Below are positions 16,261 to 23,413 of a DNA stretch of 23,413 bases, piece after piece; position 1 is the first letter of the stretch, and each line of letters begins with the position of its first letter. The position numbers were made by a program, and so were the translations under genes. The stretch spans positions 1 through 23,413 of the forward strand of contig CANCYO010000047.1 of NCBI GenBank assembly GCA_947382415.1, written 5' to 3'. The notes below the pieces were generated by a model. That model had not been told where the DNA came from. It saw nothing but the letters and a program-made list of their open reading frames with translations, and did not search any database. Source of the DNA: an uncultured Lachnospiraceae bacterium. Lineage in GTDB: Bacteria > Bacillota > Clostridia > Lachnospirales > Lachnospiraceae.

Positions 16261-16282
16261 CAAATATCAGGCAAATATCAAG
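16261..16282. repeat. 11-bp tandem duplication before folD
   Basis: CAAATATCAGG (16261–16271) and CAAATATCAAG (16272–16282) match at 10 of 11 bases, immediately before the folD Shine-Dalgarno AGGAGAG. The spacer fhs–folD (58 bases) holds nothing else that I can identify. Confidence 0.75.
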
Positions 16283-16296
16283 ATAGGAGAGAAACA

Positions 16297-17142
16297 ATGG
16301 CAAAACTGATTGACGGCAAGGCGATTGCGGCACAGATCAAGGATGAATGCAGAGAGAAGGTGGCCGGGATGAAGGCAGAGGGCATCGAGGTGACGCTGGC
16401 TGTCATCCAGGTGGGATGTGATCCTGCCTCCACCGTATATGTGGGAAATAAGAAAAAGGCCTGTGAATATGTGGGTATTCGTTCTCTGGCTTATGAGCTG
16501 CCCGAGGAAACTTCGGAGAGCGAGCTTTTGGAGCTGATCGCGGAGTTGAACGGCAGAAAGGATGTGAACGGCATTCTGGTGCAGCTTCCGCTTCCGGAAC
16601 ATATCGATGAGGAGAAAGTGCTGGACGCCATCGACGCCAGGAAGGATGTGGACGGTTTTCATCCTCAGAACGTGGGAGCGCTGTGTATCGGGAAACCCGG
16701 GTTTGTCTCCTGCACACCTGCAGGTATCATTCAACTGTTAAAGCGCTCCGGTGTGGAGATTGCGGGAAAGGAGTGCGTTGTCATCGGCCGAAGCAATATT
16801 GTCGGAAAGCCCATGGCGCTTTTGCTGCTTCGGGAGAACGGTACGGTCACTGTGACGCACAGCAGAACCAGGAATCTGCAGGAGGTGACAAAGCGGGCCG
16901 ATATTCTGGTGGCAGCAGTGGGAAGGCCGAAAATGATCACGGCAGATTATGTCAAAGAAGGAGCTGTAGTCATTGATGTCGGCATTCACCGCAATGAGAA
17001 CAATAAGCTCTGCGGGGATGTGGACTTTGAGAGTGTGGAGCCTCTCTGCAGTGCCATAACACCTGTGCCGGGAGGCGTAGGTCCCATGACCATTGCCATG
17101 TTGATGAATAATTGTGTGGAGTCTGTTGCATTACAGCAATAA
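16297..17142 (+). CDS. folD: Methylene-THF dehydrogenase/methenyl-THF cyclohydrolase
   Basis: A bifunctional 281-residue enzyme interconverting 10-formyl-, methenyl- and methylene-tetrahydrofolate with NAD(P). The catalytic Tyr48 and Lys52 are in YVGNKKKACEYVGI; QLPLPEH, the DVDGFHPQNVG stretch, the dinucleotide loop VVIGRSNIVGKPMA and the C-terminal PVPGGVGPMTIAML are all present. I chose ATG 16297, preceded by AGGAGAG (16285–16291), over an in-frame ATG at 16207 inside fhs, because the protein then begins with the usual MAKLIDGKAIA. It sits 58 bases behind fhs and probably shares its transcript. Confidence 0.96.
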   Translation: MAKLIDGKAIAAQIKDECREKVAGMKAEGIEVTLAVIQVGCDPASTVYVGNKKKACEYVGIRSLAYELPEETSESELLELIAELNGRKDVNGILVQLPLPEHIDEEKVLDAIDARKDVDGFHPQNVGALCIGKPGFVSCTPAGIIQLLKRSGVEIAGKECVVIGRSNIVGKPMALLLLRENGTVTVTHSRTRNLQEVTKRADILVAAVGRPKMITADYVKEGAVVIDVGIHRNENNKLCGDVDFESVEPLCSAITPVPGGVGPMTIAMLMNNCVESVALQQ

Positions 17143-17169
17143 GCCTGCAAATAAGAGAGGATACAGTCT

Positions 17170-18597
17170 ATGAAATGTCCAAATTGCGGGGCAGAGATGA
17201 AGGAGGACCGTCTCTATTGCGAGAATTGCGGTGAGGATATCCACATAGTTCCGGATTTTGAGCCGGAGCTGGAACGTAATATAGAGCAGAGTCTGGGACA
17301 TATTCTGGAGAATGTGGAACAGCAGAAAGGGACGTCTGAGGAGAACGCAGAGCCGGATGCCGGTGCGCCGCCGCTTCTTTCAGGGCAGAGCGTAAAGCCG
17401 CTTGCGGGATGGATCGGGATGGGGCTTATTGTGTGTCTGCTGATTGTGGGAGGCGTCAGGATATTCCAGTATTTTTCTGTGGATTATCAGACAGAGCGCG
17501 CCCGAAAAGCCGTGACGGCAAGGCAGTATGAGAGAGCAGTCAGATATTATGGCCGCGCCATGGAGCTTGACAGATGGAATGTGGATTTAAAACTGGAGCT
17601 TGCGGATGTTTATTTTCTGCAGAATGACAAGACGCAGTACGAACTCTGGCTGCGGCACATTGCCGAAGATCCAAACGCGGACGCAGAGCAGCTTGCAAGC
17701 GCATACGGCAAGCTGATTGCTCTTTACCGGTCCAGAGAGGACTATCAGACCATCAACGACATGTTGTTGGCCTGCGAGAGCGAATCCATCAGGACGGCTT
17801 ATCAGAGCTATCTGGCACAGATGCCGCAGTTCAGTGTGCCGGGAGGAGACTATGATGAGGTGAAAGCCCTAAAACTTACGGTGACGGGGAAGGGCAATAT
17901 TTATTATACGCTGGATGGAAGTGTGCCGGACGAGGGGGATGAGCGTTATACAACTCCTATTCTGCTGGAGAACGGGGATTATGAGGTGCAGGCAGTCTTT
18001 GTGAACGAGAACGGCGTGGCCAGCGAGATTGCGGACGCCGTGTATCATATTCATGTGGAAGAACTGGAGCCGCCGATGCTCAATGTGGACGGCGGAGAGT
18101 ATGACACACCGGTGCTCATCACAGTGGTGAATGATACGGAGAATGTCTATTATACAACTGACGGAACCACGCCTACCATGGACTCCGCGCAGTATACGGA
18201 GCCCATTCCCATGCCGCTTGGCGTGAGTAAATATCAGTTTGCCAGACTGGAAACCGGCCGCAGCAGCGTGGTGGTGGAGCGGGTATTTACCTTTGAACTG
18301 GATACGGATGTGACTCCGGAACAGGCTGTGGACAAGGTGAGGGAACATGCGCTGGACACGGGTAAGATTCTCGATGATTTCGGACATTTTGACGATACGG
18401 AGGCCTGTTATCAATACCAATATCTCTATGTGATCGATATCAATGACATCAATGCCTTTTATGTGGTGGCTGAGCTGTTTGTGGATGCTCAGGGTGTTGC
18501 GGCGTATTCCGGCAATTATTATGCGGTCAATGCCTATTCCGGATATTTTTACAGACTGCAGGCAGAGGACGGAAGCTATCAATTGAGTGAGTTATGA
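17170..18597 (+). CDS. Zinc-ribbon, TPR and CHB_HEX repeat membrane protein
   Basis: A 475-residue single-pass protein of unknown function. Cys3, Cys6, Cys17 and Cys20 (CPNC then CENC) form an N-terminal zinc ribbon. An acidic linker leads to one membrane segment at about 79–101. Beyond it, 108–215 looks like TPR helices (ARQYERAVRYYGRAMELD). Two repeats of the chitobiase/beta-hexosaminidase C-terminal type follow: YYTLDGSVPDEGDERYTTPI at 245–264 and YYTTDGTTPTMDSAQYTEPI at 327–346. The last 90 residues may form a separate domain (DINDINAFYVVAELF). By charge the zinc ribbon would be cytosolic and the repeats outside. AGAGAGG upstream supports the ATG. A cell-surface or envelope role is likely, but the ligand is unknown. 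Confidence 0.82.
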   Translation: MKCPNCGAEMKEDRLYCENCGEDIHIVPDFEPELERNIEQSLGHILENVEQQKGTSEENAEPDAGAPPLLSGQSVKPLAGWIGMGLIVCLLIVGGVRIFQYFSVDYQTERARKAVTARQYERAVRYYGRAMELDRWNVDLKLELADVYFLQNDKTQYELWLRHIAEDPNADAEQLASAYGKLIALYRSREDYQTINDMLLACESESIRTAYQSYLAQMPQFSVPGGDYDEVKALKLTVTGKGNIYYTLDGSVPDEGDERYTTPILLENGDYEVQAVFVNENGVASEIADAVYHIHVEELEPPMLNVDGGEYDTPVLITVVNDTENVYYTTDGTTPTMDSAQYTEPIPMPLGVSKYQFARLETGRSSVVVERVFTFELDTDVTPEQAVDKVREHALDTGKILDDFGHFDDTEACYQYQYLYVIDINDINAFYVVAELFVDAQGVAAYSGNYYAVNAYSGYFYRLQAEDGSYQLSEL

Positions 18598-18616
18598 GTT
18601 TGAGCGAGCTATGAGA
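18583..18616. repeat. 17-bp tandem duplication across a stop codon
   Basis: Unit 1 (18583–18599, TTGAGTGAGTTATGAGT) encodes Leu-Ser-Glu-Leu-stop of the zinc-ribbon protein. Unit 2 (18600–18616, TTGAGCGAGCTATGAGA) matches at 14 of 17 bases and would encode the same peptide and stop if read in register. The two internal differences (AGT/AGC, TTA/CTA) are synonymous in that register. The rest of the gap to nfnA has only a weak TACAAT (18634–18639) without a convincing -35 box. Confidence 0.85.
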
Positions 18617-18661
18617 AAGCGGTAAGAGTGGACTACAATAAAATTATAGAGAGGTGAGCGT

Positions 18662-19549
18662 ATGTACAAGATTTTGAAGAAACAGGAGCTGGCCGCCAAC
18701 ATCTATTTGATGGATGTGGAGGCGAAACGTGTGGCAAAGTCCTGTCAGCCGGGACAGTTTGTCATCGTGAGGATGGATGAAGCGGGGGAGCGGATTCCTC
18801 TGACCATCTGTGATTATGACAGAACCGCGGGGACTGTTACCATCGTGTTTCAGACAGTGGGAGCAGGCACCAGAATGATGGCGCAGCTGAACGAGGGAGA
18901 TGCCTTTCATGACTTTGTAGGTCCTCTGGGATGCGCTTCCGAGCTGGTGAGCGAGGAAATAGAGAGTCTCAGACAGAAGAAAATAGTCTTTGTTGCGGGC
19001 GGTGTGGGAGCCGCGCCCGTCTATCCCCAGGTGAAATGGCTGCATGAGCAGGGTGTGGACGCAGATGTCATCGTGGGCAGCAAGACAAAGGATCTGCTGA
19101 TCCTCGAGAAGGAAATGGAGGCTGTGGCCGGTAATCTCTATGTGACTACAGACGACGGTTCCTACGGCAGAAGCGGTATGGTGACTCAGACCCTGAAGGA
19201 TCTGGTGGGAGAAGGGAAGACCTATGATCTTTGTATCGCCATCGGACCGATGATCATGATGAAATTTGTGTGCCTTTTGACAAAGGAGCTTGGAATTCCC
19301 ACAGTGGTCAGTCTTAATCCCATCATGGTAGACGGCACGGGAATGTGCGGCGCATGCAGGGTGACTGTGGGCGGAAAGGTGAAATTTGCGTGTGTGGACG
19401 GGCCGGAGTTTGACGGACATGAGGTGAACTTCGACGAGGCCATGAGACGCCAGCAGATCTATAAGACCCAGGAGGGCAGAGCGCAGCTCGCCTTAGAGGA
19501 AGGCAGCACCCATCACGGCGGCTGCGGCAACTGCCAGAAAGGAGAATAG
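18662..19549 (+). CDS. nfnA: NfnA: small subunit of NADH-ferredoxin:NADP+ oxidoreductase
   Basis: A 295-residue ferredoxin-reductase-like flavoprotein, the kind databases label sulfide/dihydroorotate dehydrogenase-like FAD/NAD-binding protein. FAD contacts are in RIPLTICDYD (44–53); the NAD-binding loop is VAGGVGAAPVYPQ (111–123). The [2Fe-2S] site is DGTGMCGACR with Cys229, Cys232 and Cys244; in known NfnA a nearby Asp is the fourth ligand, which here could be Asp224. The tail HHGGCGNCQKGE adds a CxxC (288, 291). GAGGTG just upstream supports the ATG. The large subunit begins two bases after its stop. Together they couple NADH and reduced ferredoxin oxidation to NADP+ reduction by flavin-based electron bifurcation. 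Confidence 0.88.
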   Translation: MYKILKKQELAANIYLMDVEAKRVAKSCQPGQFVIVRMDEAGERIPLTICDYDRTAGTVTIVFQTVGAGTRMMAQLNEGDAFHDFVGPLGCASELVSEEIESLRQKKIVFVAGGVGAAPVYPQVKWLHEQGVDADVIVGSKTKDLLILEKEMEAVAGNLYVTTDDGSYGRSGMVTQTLKDLVGEGKTYDLCIAIGPMIMMKFVCLLTKELGIPTVVSLNPIMVDGTGMCGACRVTVGGKVKFACVDGPEFDGHEVNFDEAMRRQQIYKTQEGRAQLALEEGSTHHGGCGNCQKGE

Positions 19550-19551
19550 CG

Positions 19552-20937
19552 ATGGATGTTTTGAAAAAGGTACCCGTGAGAGAGCAGGATGCAAAAGTGC
19601 GCGCGGCAAATTTTGAGGAAGTATGTCTTGGATATAACAAAGAGGAGGCCATGGAGGAGGCGGCAAGATGCATCAACTGCAAGAATGCGCAGTGTGTCAA
19701 GGGATGTCCCGTGGCCATTGATATTCCCGGTTTTATCGAGAAGGTGAAGGAAGGCGATGTGGAGGCGGCCTATCAGGTGATCAGCGAGTCCAGCGCCCTG
19801 CCCGCAGTATGCGGACGCGTATGTCCTCAGGAGAGTCAGTGCGAGGGCAAGTGTATCAGAGGAATTAAGGGCGAACCGATCTCCATCGGTAAGCTGGAGC
19901 GTTTTGTGGCAGACTGGGCGGGAGAGAACGGTGTGAAACCCCAGAGCGCCAAAGAGAAAAAGGGAAAAAAGGTGGCCGTCATCGGTTCCGGTCCCGCGGG
20001 ACTTACCTGTGCCGGCGATCTGGCGAAGATGGGCTATGACGTGACGATTTTTGAAGCCCTGCATGAGCCCGGCGGTGTGCTGGTATATGGAATTCCTGAG
20101 TTTCGTCTCCCCAAGGAGGCTGTAGTTGCAAAAGAGATCGAGAATGTGAAGTCTCTGGGCGTGAAGATCGAGACCAATGTGGTGATCGGCAAGGCTGTGA
20201 CCATCGACGAGCTTATGGATGAGGAGGGATTCTCAGCCGTGTTTATCGGTTCCGGCGCAGGTCTGCCCAAATTTATGGGAATTCCGGGAGAGAATGCAAA
20301 CGGCGTATTCTCCGCAAACGAGTATCTGACCAGAAGCAATCTGATGAAGGCCTTCGACGAGAACTCCAATACCCCCATCATGCGGGGCAAAAAGGTAGCG
20401 GTAGTGGGCGGCGGTAATGTGGCCATGGATGCGGCCAGGACGGCGCTTCGTCTGGGCGCGGAGGTGCATATCGTATACCGCAGAAGCGAGGAAGAGCTTC
20501 CCGCCAGAGTGGAGGAGGTACATCACGCCAAGGAGGAGGGAATCCTCTTTGATCTGCTCACCAATCCCACGGAGATCCTCTCCGACGAGAAGGGCTGGGT
20601 GACAGGTATGAAGTGTATCAGAATGGAGCTGGGTGAGCCGGACGATTCCGGCAGAAGGCGGCCTGTGGAGATTCCTGATTCTGAGTTTACCATGGAAGTG
20701 GACACAGTCATCATGTCTCTGGGAACCTCTCCGAACCCGCTGATCTCCTCTACCACAGAGGGGCTTGAGACCAATAAATGGAAGTGCATCGTGGCGGATG
20801 AGGCAAACGGCAAGACCACGAAAGAGGGTGTGTATGCCGGAGGCGACGCAGTGACCGGCGCAGCTACGGTAATTCTCGCCATGGGTGCAGGAAAGGCGGC
20901 AGCAAAAGGAATTGATGAGTATTTGAGCGGCAAATGA
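19552..20937 (+). CDS. nfnB: NfnB: large subunit of NADH-ferredoxin:NADP+ oxidoreductase
   Basis: A 461-residue protein resembling the small subunit of glutamate synthase and often named NADPH-dependent glutamate synthase. The N-terminal iron-sulfur domain carries two cysteine sets (Cys40, 43, 48, 52 and Cys87, 91, 97, 101) for [4Fe-4S] clusters. The FAD loop VAVIGSGPAGL is at 141–151 and the NADP loop VAVVGGGNVAMDAA near 281–295; the C-terminus has the FAD-contacting GVYAGGDAVTGAATVILAMG. No glutaminase or glutamate synthase large subunit is present, and the gene follows nfnA directly with GGAG before its ATG, so the bifurcating NfnAB assignment is preferred. Likely cytosolic heterodimer supplying NADPH. 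Confidence 0.9.
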   Translation: MDVLKKVPVREQDAKVRAANFEEVCLGYNKEEAMEEAARCINCKNAQCVKGCPVAIDIPGFIEKVKEGDVEAAYQVISESSALPAVCGRVCPQESQCEGKCIRGIKGEPISIGKLERFVADWAGENGVKPQSAKEKKGKKVAVIGSGPAGLTCAGDLAKMGYDVTIFEALHEPGGVLVYGIPEFRLPKEAVVAKEIENVKSLGVKIETNVVIGKAVTIDELMDEEGFSAVFIGSGAGLPKFMGIPGENANGVFSANEYLTRSNLMKAFDENSNTPIMRGKKVAVVGGGNVAMDAARTALRLGAEVHIVYRRSEEELPARVEEVHHAKEEGILFDLLTNPTEILSDEKGWVTGMKCIRMELGEPDDSGRRRPVEIPDSEFTMEVDTVIMSLGTSPNPLISSTTEGLETNKWKCIVADEANGKTTKEGVYAGGDAVTGAATVILAMGAGKAAAKGIDEYLSGK

Positions 20938-20967
20938 TAAAATTTGATTCAGGTACGAGGTAGAGAT

Positions 20968-21609
20968 ATGGCTCGATATCCCAGAAACCAAGGCACATAT
21001 CAGGAGTCAGGACGATTTCAGGAGTCACGACGATATCTGGAAAACGGCATCAGGGCAAGAGAGAACCGTTCCTCCGCATGGGCGCTGCTCATTGTGGGAG
21101 GAGCGGGGATGCTCTGCGCGATTCTGGGCATTGTGGGAATACTTCCCATAGGGCTTGGGAACCCTTATCTGTTTTACGGTGTGATGATGGCGGTGGCGCT
21201 GTTGTTTCTTGTCATGGGCGTTTTGTCTATGAAGAGCGCCAGAATTTTTGCCGAGAGGGCCAAGGTTGAGGGGACATTGTTGGAGACTGTGGAGAAGTGG
21301 TGTATGGAGAATCTGACTGCGGAGAGCGTCGATGCCGCTCTGTGGGCGGAGGGCCTTGATGCCGATACCGTTTCCGACGTGGAGGGCCCGGATGCCATGC
21401 CGCAGGAAGAGCAGTCCGGGAGAAAAGAGACGCTCTATTTTCAGCGGGCAGAATATCTGAAAGAGCAGATCAACAGCCAGTTTATGAATCTGGATCAAAG
21501 ACTGTTGGAGCGTTTTATCGACGAGGATCTGTACGGAAAAATATTTGACAGCCTGCCCGGACAGGCGGACGGAGACAGCGATGAAGATCACCATTCTCTG
21601 TGTGGGTAA
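20968..21609 (+). CDS. Small two-segment membrane protein of unknown function
   Basis: I do not recognise a named family. The 213-residue product begins with a polar, Arg/Gln-rich stretch containing a six-residue tandem repeat (QESGRF, QESRRY), then two hydrophobic segments at about 40–62 and 68–89. The C-terminal cytosolic part is predicted helical and ends with a motif-like stretch (YFQRAEYLKEQINSQFMNLD, then LLERFIDEDLYGKIFD). I chose ATG 20968, preceded by GAGG (20957–20960); a TTG eight codons upstream is a weaker alternative. It overlaps rlmH by 29 bases, so translation is probably coupled. Confidence 0.78.
   Translation: MARYPRNQGTYQESGRFQESRRYLENGIRARENRSSAWALLIVGGAGMLCAILGIVGILPIGLGNPYLFYGVMMAVALLFLVMGVLSMKSARIFAERAKVEGTLLETVEKWCMENLTAESVDAALWAEGLDADTVSDVEGPDAMPQEEQSGRKETLYFQRAEYLKEQINSQFMNLDQRLLERFIDEDLYGKIFDSLPGQADGDSDEDHHSLCG
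21001..21036. repeat. In-frame 18-bp tandem duplication
   Basis: CAGGAGTCAGGACGATTT (21001–21018) and CAGGAGTCACGACGATAT (21019–21036) match at 16 of 18 bases and encode QESGRF and QESRRY near the N-terminus of the small membrane protein. Confidence 0.9.
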
Positions 21610-22060
21610 AATAAAGGAAAAATTCTACCGGGATGCAATTGACGAATATGCAAAGCGTCTGGGAAGATATTGCAGATATGAGATCCTGGAGGTGGCGGAT
21701 GAGCAGACTCCGGACAGGGCGGGAGCCGCGCTGGAGGAACAGATCAGGGAGAGAGAGGCGGAGCGGATATTGGCGAAGCTTCGGGAGAATACCCTTGTCT
21801 GCACTCTTGAGATCAAAGGCGAGAAGCTGACCTCGGAACAGTTTGCGGACTGGCTGGCACAGGCGGCAGTGGACGGACGGGGCTCGGTATGTTTTGTGAT
21901 CGGGGGCTCGCTGGGACTGCATAAGTCTGTTACAGACCGGGCCGATTTTCATCTGAGTTTTTCTGATATGACCTTTCCCCATCAATTGATGCGGGTGATC
22001 TTGAGCGAACAGATTTATCGGGCGTTCAGGATCATCAATGGACAGCCGTATCATAAGTGA
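21581..22060 (+). CDS. rlmH: 23S rRNA pseudouridine-1915 N3-methyltransferase RlmH
   Basis: A 159-residue SPOUT methyltransferase that modifies a pseudouridine in helix 69 of 23S rRNA; the length is exactly typical. The trefoil-knot SAM site is FVIGGSLGLH (105–114), and the C-terminus SDMTFPHQLMRVILSEQIYR followed by INGQPYHK is the family signature. ATG 21581 has GGAG six bases upstream and gives the usual N-terminus MKITILCVGKIKEKF; an in-frame ATG at 21545 would add twelve unconserved residues. The start lies inside the end of the preceding gene. Confidence 0.96.
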   Translation: MKITILCVGKIKEKFYRDAIDEYAKRLGRYCRYEILEVADEQTPDRAGAALEEQIREREAERILAKLRENTLVCTLEIKGEKLTSEQFADWLAQAAVDGRGSVCFVIGGSLGLHKSVTDRADFHLSFSDMTFPHQLMRVILSEQIYRAFRIINGQPYHK

Positions 22061-22080
22061 ATGGAAGAAGAGATATTTTT

Positions 22081-23370
22081 ATGAAGAACAGAATCAGGAT
22101 AAGTGTGCTGTGTATTTGTATATTATTAACAGCATTGGGATGTGGCGGCAAATCAGAAAATGAAGCGTTGTCTGAGGAGCGCACAGAGTCGTTTGTGCAG
22201 AGCGTGGAGTCGGCTGCCGCAACAGAAAGCACTCGGGAAGAACAGGCAAAAGCCCATGATTATTACGAGGAACTGATAGCTGATGCCAGGGAATGTATTG
22301 AAGGGAAAGTTAAAGAATCCGAAGATTATGATTTCAGCTATATGATATACAGGTACGGCGCTTATTATGGAGCTTCCATGGGATTGGGCTATCTGATTGA
22401 AGATTTAGACAAGGATGGAACGGAAGAACTGGTTTTTGGGGAAAACAGCGATCCGGATTCTGCATATGACAGTGTTATTTATGACCTTTACACAATAGAT
22501 GACGGGAAACTGGTTCATGTATTGGAAGGAGGAGAGCGGTGCAGATATTATCTCTGTGAAAACGGGATGATCGCGCATGAGGGAGCCGATAGCGCCGCTG
22601 AGGGTGTAAACGCATATTATACCTTTGAGGGATCGGAGCTTCATTTAGTGGAAGCGCTTCTCTATAACGGATGGAATCATGCGGATAATCCGTGGTTTTA
22701 TTCGACGCAGACGGATTCCTGTTATGATACGGAACATGCGGAGCCTGTCAACGCAGAGCAGGCACAGACGATCATGGAAAAGTATGTTTATGAGCATCTG
22801 ATGTTTATTCCCTTTGTAGAGGAACAGGCGCAGGAGATACCGGAAGAGATTGACGGTATCATGGAGATTTACGACGGAGGGAATATCATATCGGTTACGG
22901 AAGATATTATGGTAGCCCAGGCAGTGCCTGAGACTCTTTTAAAAGGGGCCCCTGTCCTGTATGACCGTTTCAGGGTTGACGGATGGGTTTTTGAATGGCT
23001 TATTTCTGATTATTCCGACGGCAGCAACTGGTTTTGGGAAGATGGTGTATTGGTGATATCCCGTGAAGGGAGCAGTGAGGATGCCCAGATAATATCCGTG
23101 AAGGCGGAGGGAGGCTATGCGACCTGGGTTTTGGCAAAGAATAATGACGCAGAGCATAAACTGATACTCAGTCAATGGCGCAATTCGGCCTCTTCCCATA
23201 GCTGGGCCGAATATCAGTATCAGGACAATACCTATGTTCTGTATAGAGAATTGACAGAATATGCAGAAGCCGGCAATTCAGGTGAGGACATATGGGTATG
23301 GACGGTAAACGGTGAAGTGATCGGCAGGAGCGATAAGCTTTCTGCGGAGGAGATAGACGATCTTATATAG
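22081..23370 (+). CDS. Putative lipoprotein, 3' end probably cut by adapter
   Basis: A secreted lipoprotein of unknown function. Residues 1–20 are a signal peptide (basic MKNRIR, then hydrophobic) with the lipobox LTALGC and lipidated Cys21. A low-complexity Ser/Glu/Ala linker (about 24–60) follows, then a soluble region with an EF-hand-like DLDKDG at 108–113 inside IEDLDKDGTEELVFG, a pattern found in Ca2+-binding and beta-propeller-like repeats. ATG 22081 is chosen over GTG 22057, which overlaps rlmH, because it gives a proper signal peptide. By eye it is more AT-rich than its neighbours. The apparent stop TAG (23368–23370) takes its last two bases from Illumina adapter, so true coding may run on; the real sequence supports 22081–23368 only. 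Confidence 0.8.
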   Translation: MKNRIRISVLCICILLTALGCGGKSENEALSEERTESFVQSVESAAATESTREEQAKAHDYYEELIADARECIEGKVKESEDYDFSYMIYRYGAYYGASMGLGYLIEDLDKDGTEELVFGENSDPDSAYDSVIYDLYTIDDGKLVHVLEGGERCRYYLCENGMIAHEGADSAAEGVNAYYTFEGSELHLVEALLYNGWNHADNPWFYSTQTDSCYDTEHAEPVNAEQAQTIMEKYVYEHLMFIPFVEEQAQEIPEEIDGIMEIYDGGNIISVTEDIMVAQAVPETLLKGAPVLYDRFRVDGWVFEWLISDYSDGSNWFWEDGVLVISREGSSEDAQIISVKAEGGYATWVLAKNNDAEHKLILSQWRNSASSHSWAEYQYQDNTYVLYRELTEYAEAGNSGEDIWVWTVNGEVIGRSDKLSAEEIDDLI

Positions 23371-23413
23371 ATCGGAAGAGCACACGTCTGAACTCCAGTC
23401 ACGCACGGACATC
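23369..23413 (+). other. Illumina TruSeq adapter and index (artefact)
   Basis: From 23369 the sequence reads AGATCGGAAGAGC and continues exactly as the TruSeq read-1 3' adapter to CCAGTCAC at 23395–23402. The next eight bases (23403–23410, GCACGGAC) have the position and length of an i7 index, and the final ATC matches the start of the constant sequence after the index. This is library construct read-through retained at the contig end, not genomic DNA. Confidence 0.98.

Noticed and set aside
18600..18639. Promoter for nfnA from TTGAGC and TACAAT
   Set aside because: The spacing is 28 bases and TTGAGC belongs to the duplicated gene end. No -35 box lies at 16–18 bases from TACAAT.
1..23368. 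A new defence, phage or mobile system
   Set aside because: All genes are co-directional and mostly conserved housekeeping. I found no integrase, transposase, inverted terminal repeats, CRISPR repeats or cluster of unknown genes.

Overview
The window reads as a chromosomal segment of an anaerobic, low-to-mid GC Gram-positive bacterium, most likely a gut Clostridium relative of the Lachnospiraceae type. The basis is gene content and order: Rex redox repressor, an alr–mazF neighbourhood as in Firmicutes, a tepA–spoIIIE/ftsK pair as in Bacillus and Clostridia, a monofunctional formate–tetrahydrofolate ligase, and the electron-bifurcating NfnAB enzyme of anaerobes. Shine-Dalgarno sites are strong (GGAGG/AGGAG). 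All 19 genes lie on the + strand and gaps are short. I see no tRNA, rRNA, CRISPR array, phage or insertion-sequence signature.

Layout. (1) 1–4615: a consensus promoter with a probable Rex operator drives rex, then a coiled-coil protein of unknown function, nnr (NAD(P)H-hydrate repair), alr (alanine racemase) and a MazF/PemK toxin without a recognisable antitoxin gene. (2) 4616–6968: a CNNM/CorC-type CBS membrane protein and a YebC-family protein, each behind its own candidate promoter. (3) 6969–10746: an unusually strong hairpin, metY-type O-acetylhomoserine sulfhydrylase, a polyprenyl-phosphate-type glycosyltransferase and a multi-spanning membrane protein overlapping it by ATGA, closed by a hairpin terminator. 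(4) 10850–17142: tepA-like ClpP-fold protease, a promoter, ftsK/spoIIIE, fhs and folD (one-carbon folate pathway). (5) 17170–23368: a zinc-ribbon/TPR/CHB_HEX membrane protein, nfnA–nfnB, a small membrane protein, rlmH and a lipoprotein.

How genes work together. Rex senses NADH/NAD+, Nnr repairs damaged NAD(P)H and NfnAB exchanges electrons between NADH, NADPH and ferredoxin, so several genes here touch nicotinamide redox balance, although only rex has a visible Rex site. Fhs and FolD catalyse successive steps from formate to methylene-tetrahydrofolate. The glycosyltransferase and its overlapping membrane partner look like one lipid-linked sugar module.

Cautions and points of interest. The last 45 bases (23369–23413) are Illumina TruSeq adapter plus an index, not genome; the adapter supplies two bases of the apparent stop codon of the last gene, so that gene is probably truncated. 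Several 11–18 bp tandem duplications sit at gene edges (2951–2984, 16261–16282, 18583–18616, 21001–21036). I did not find a convincing new multi-gene system; most of the window is conserved housekeeping DNA.
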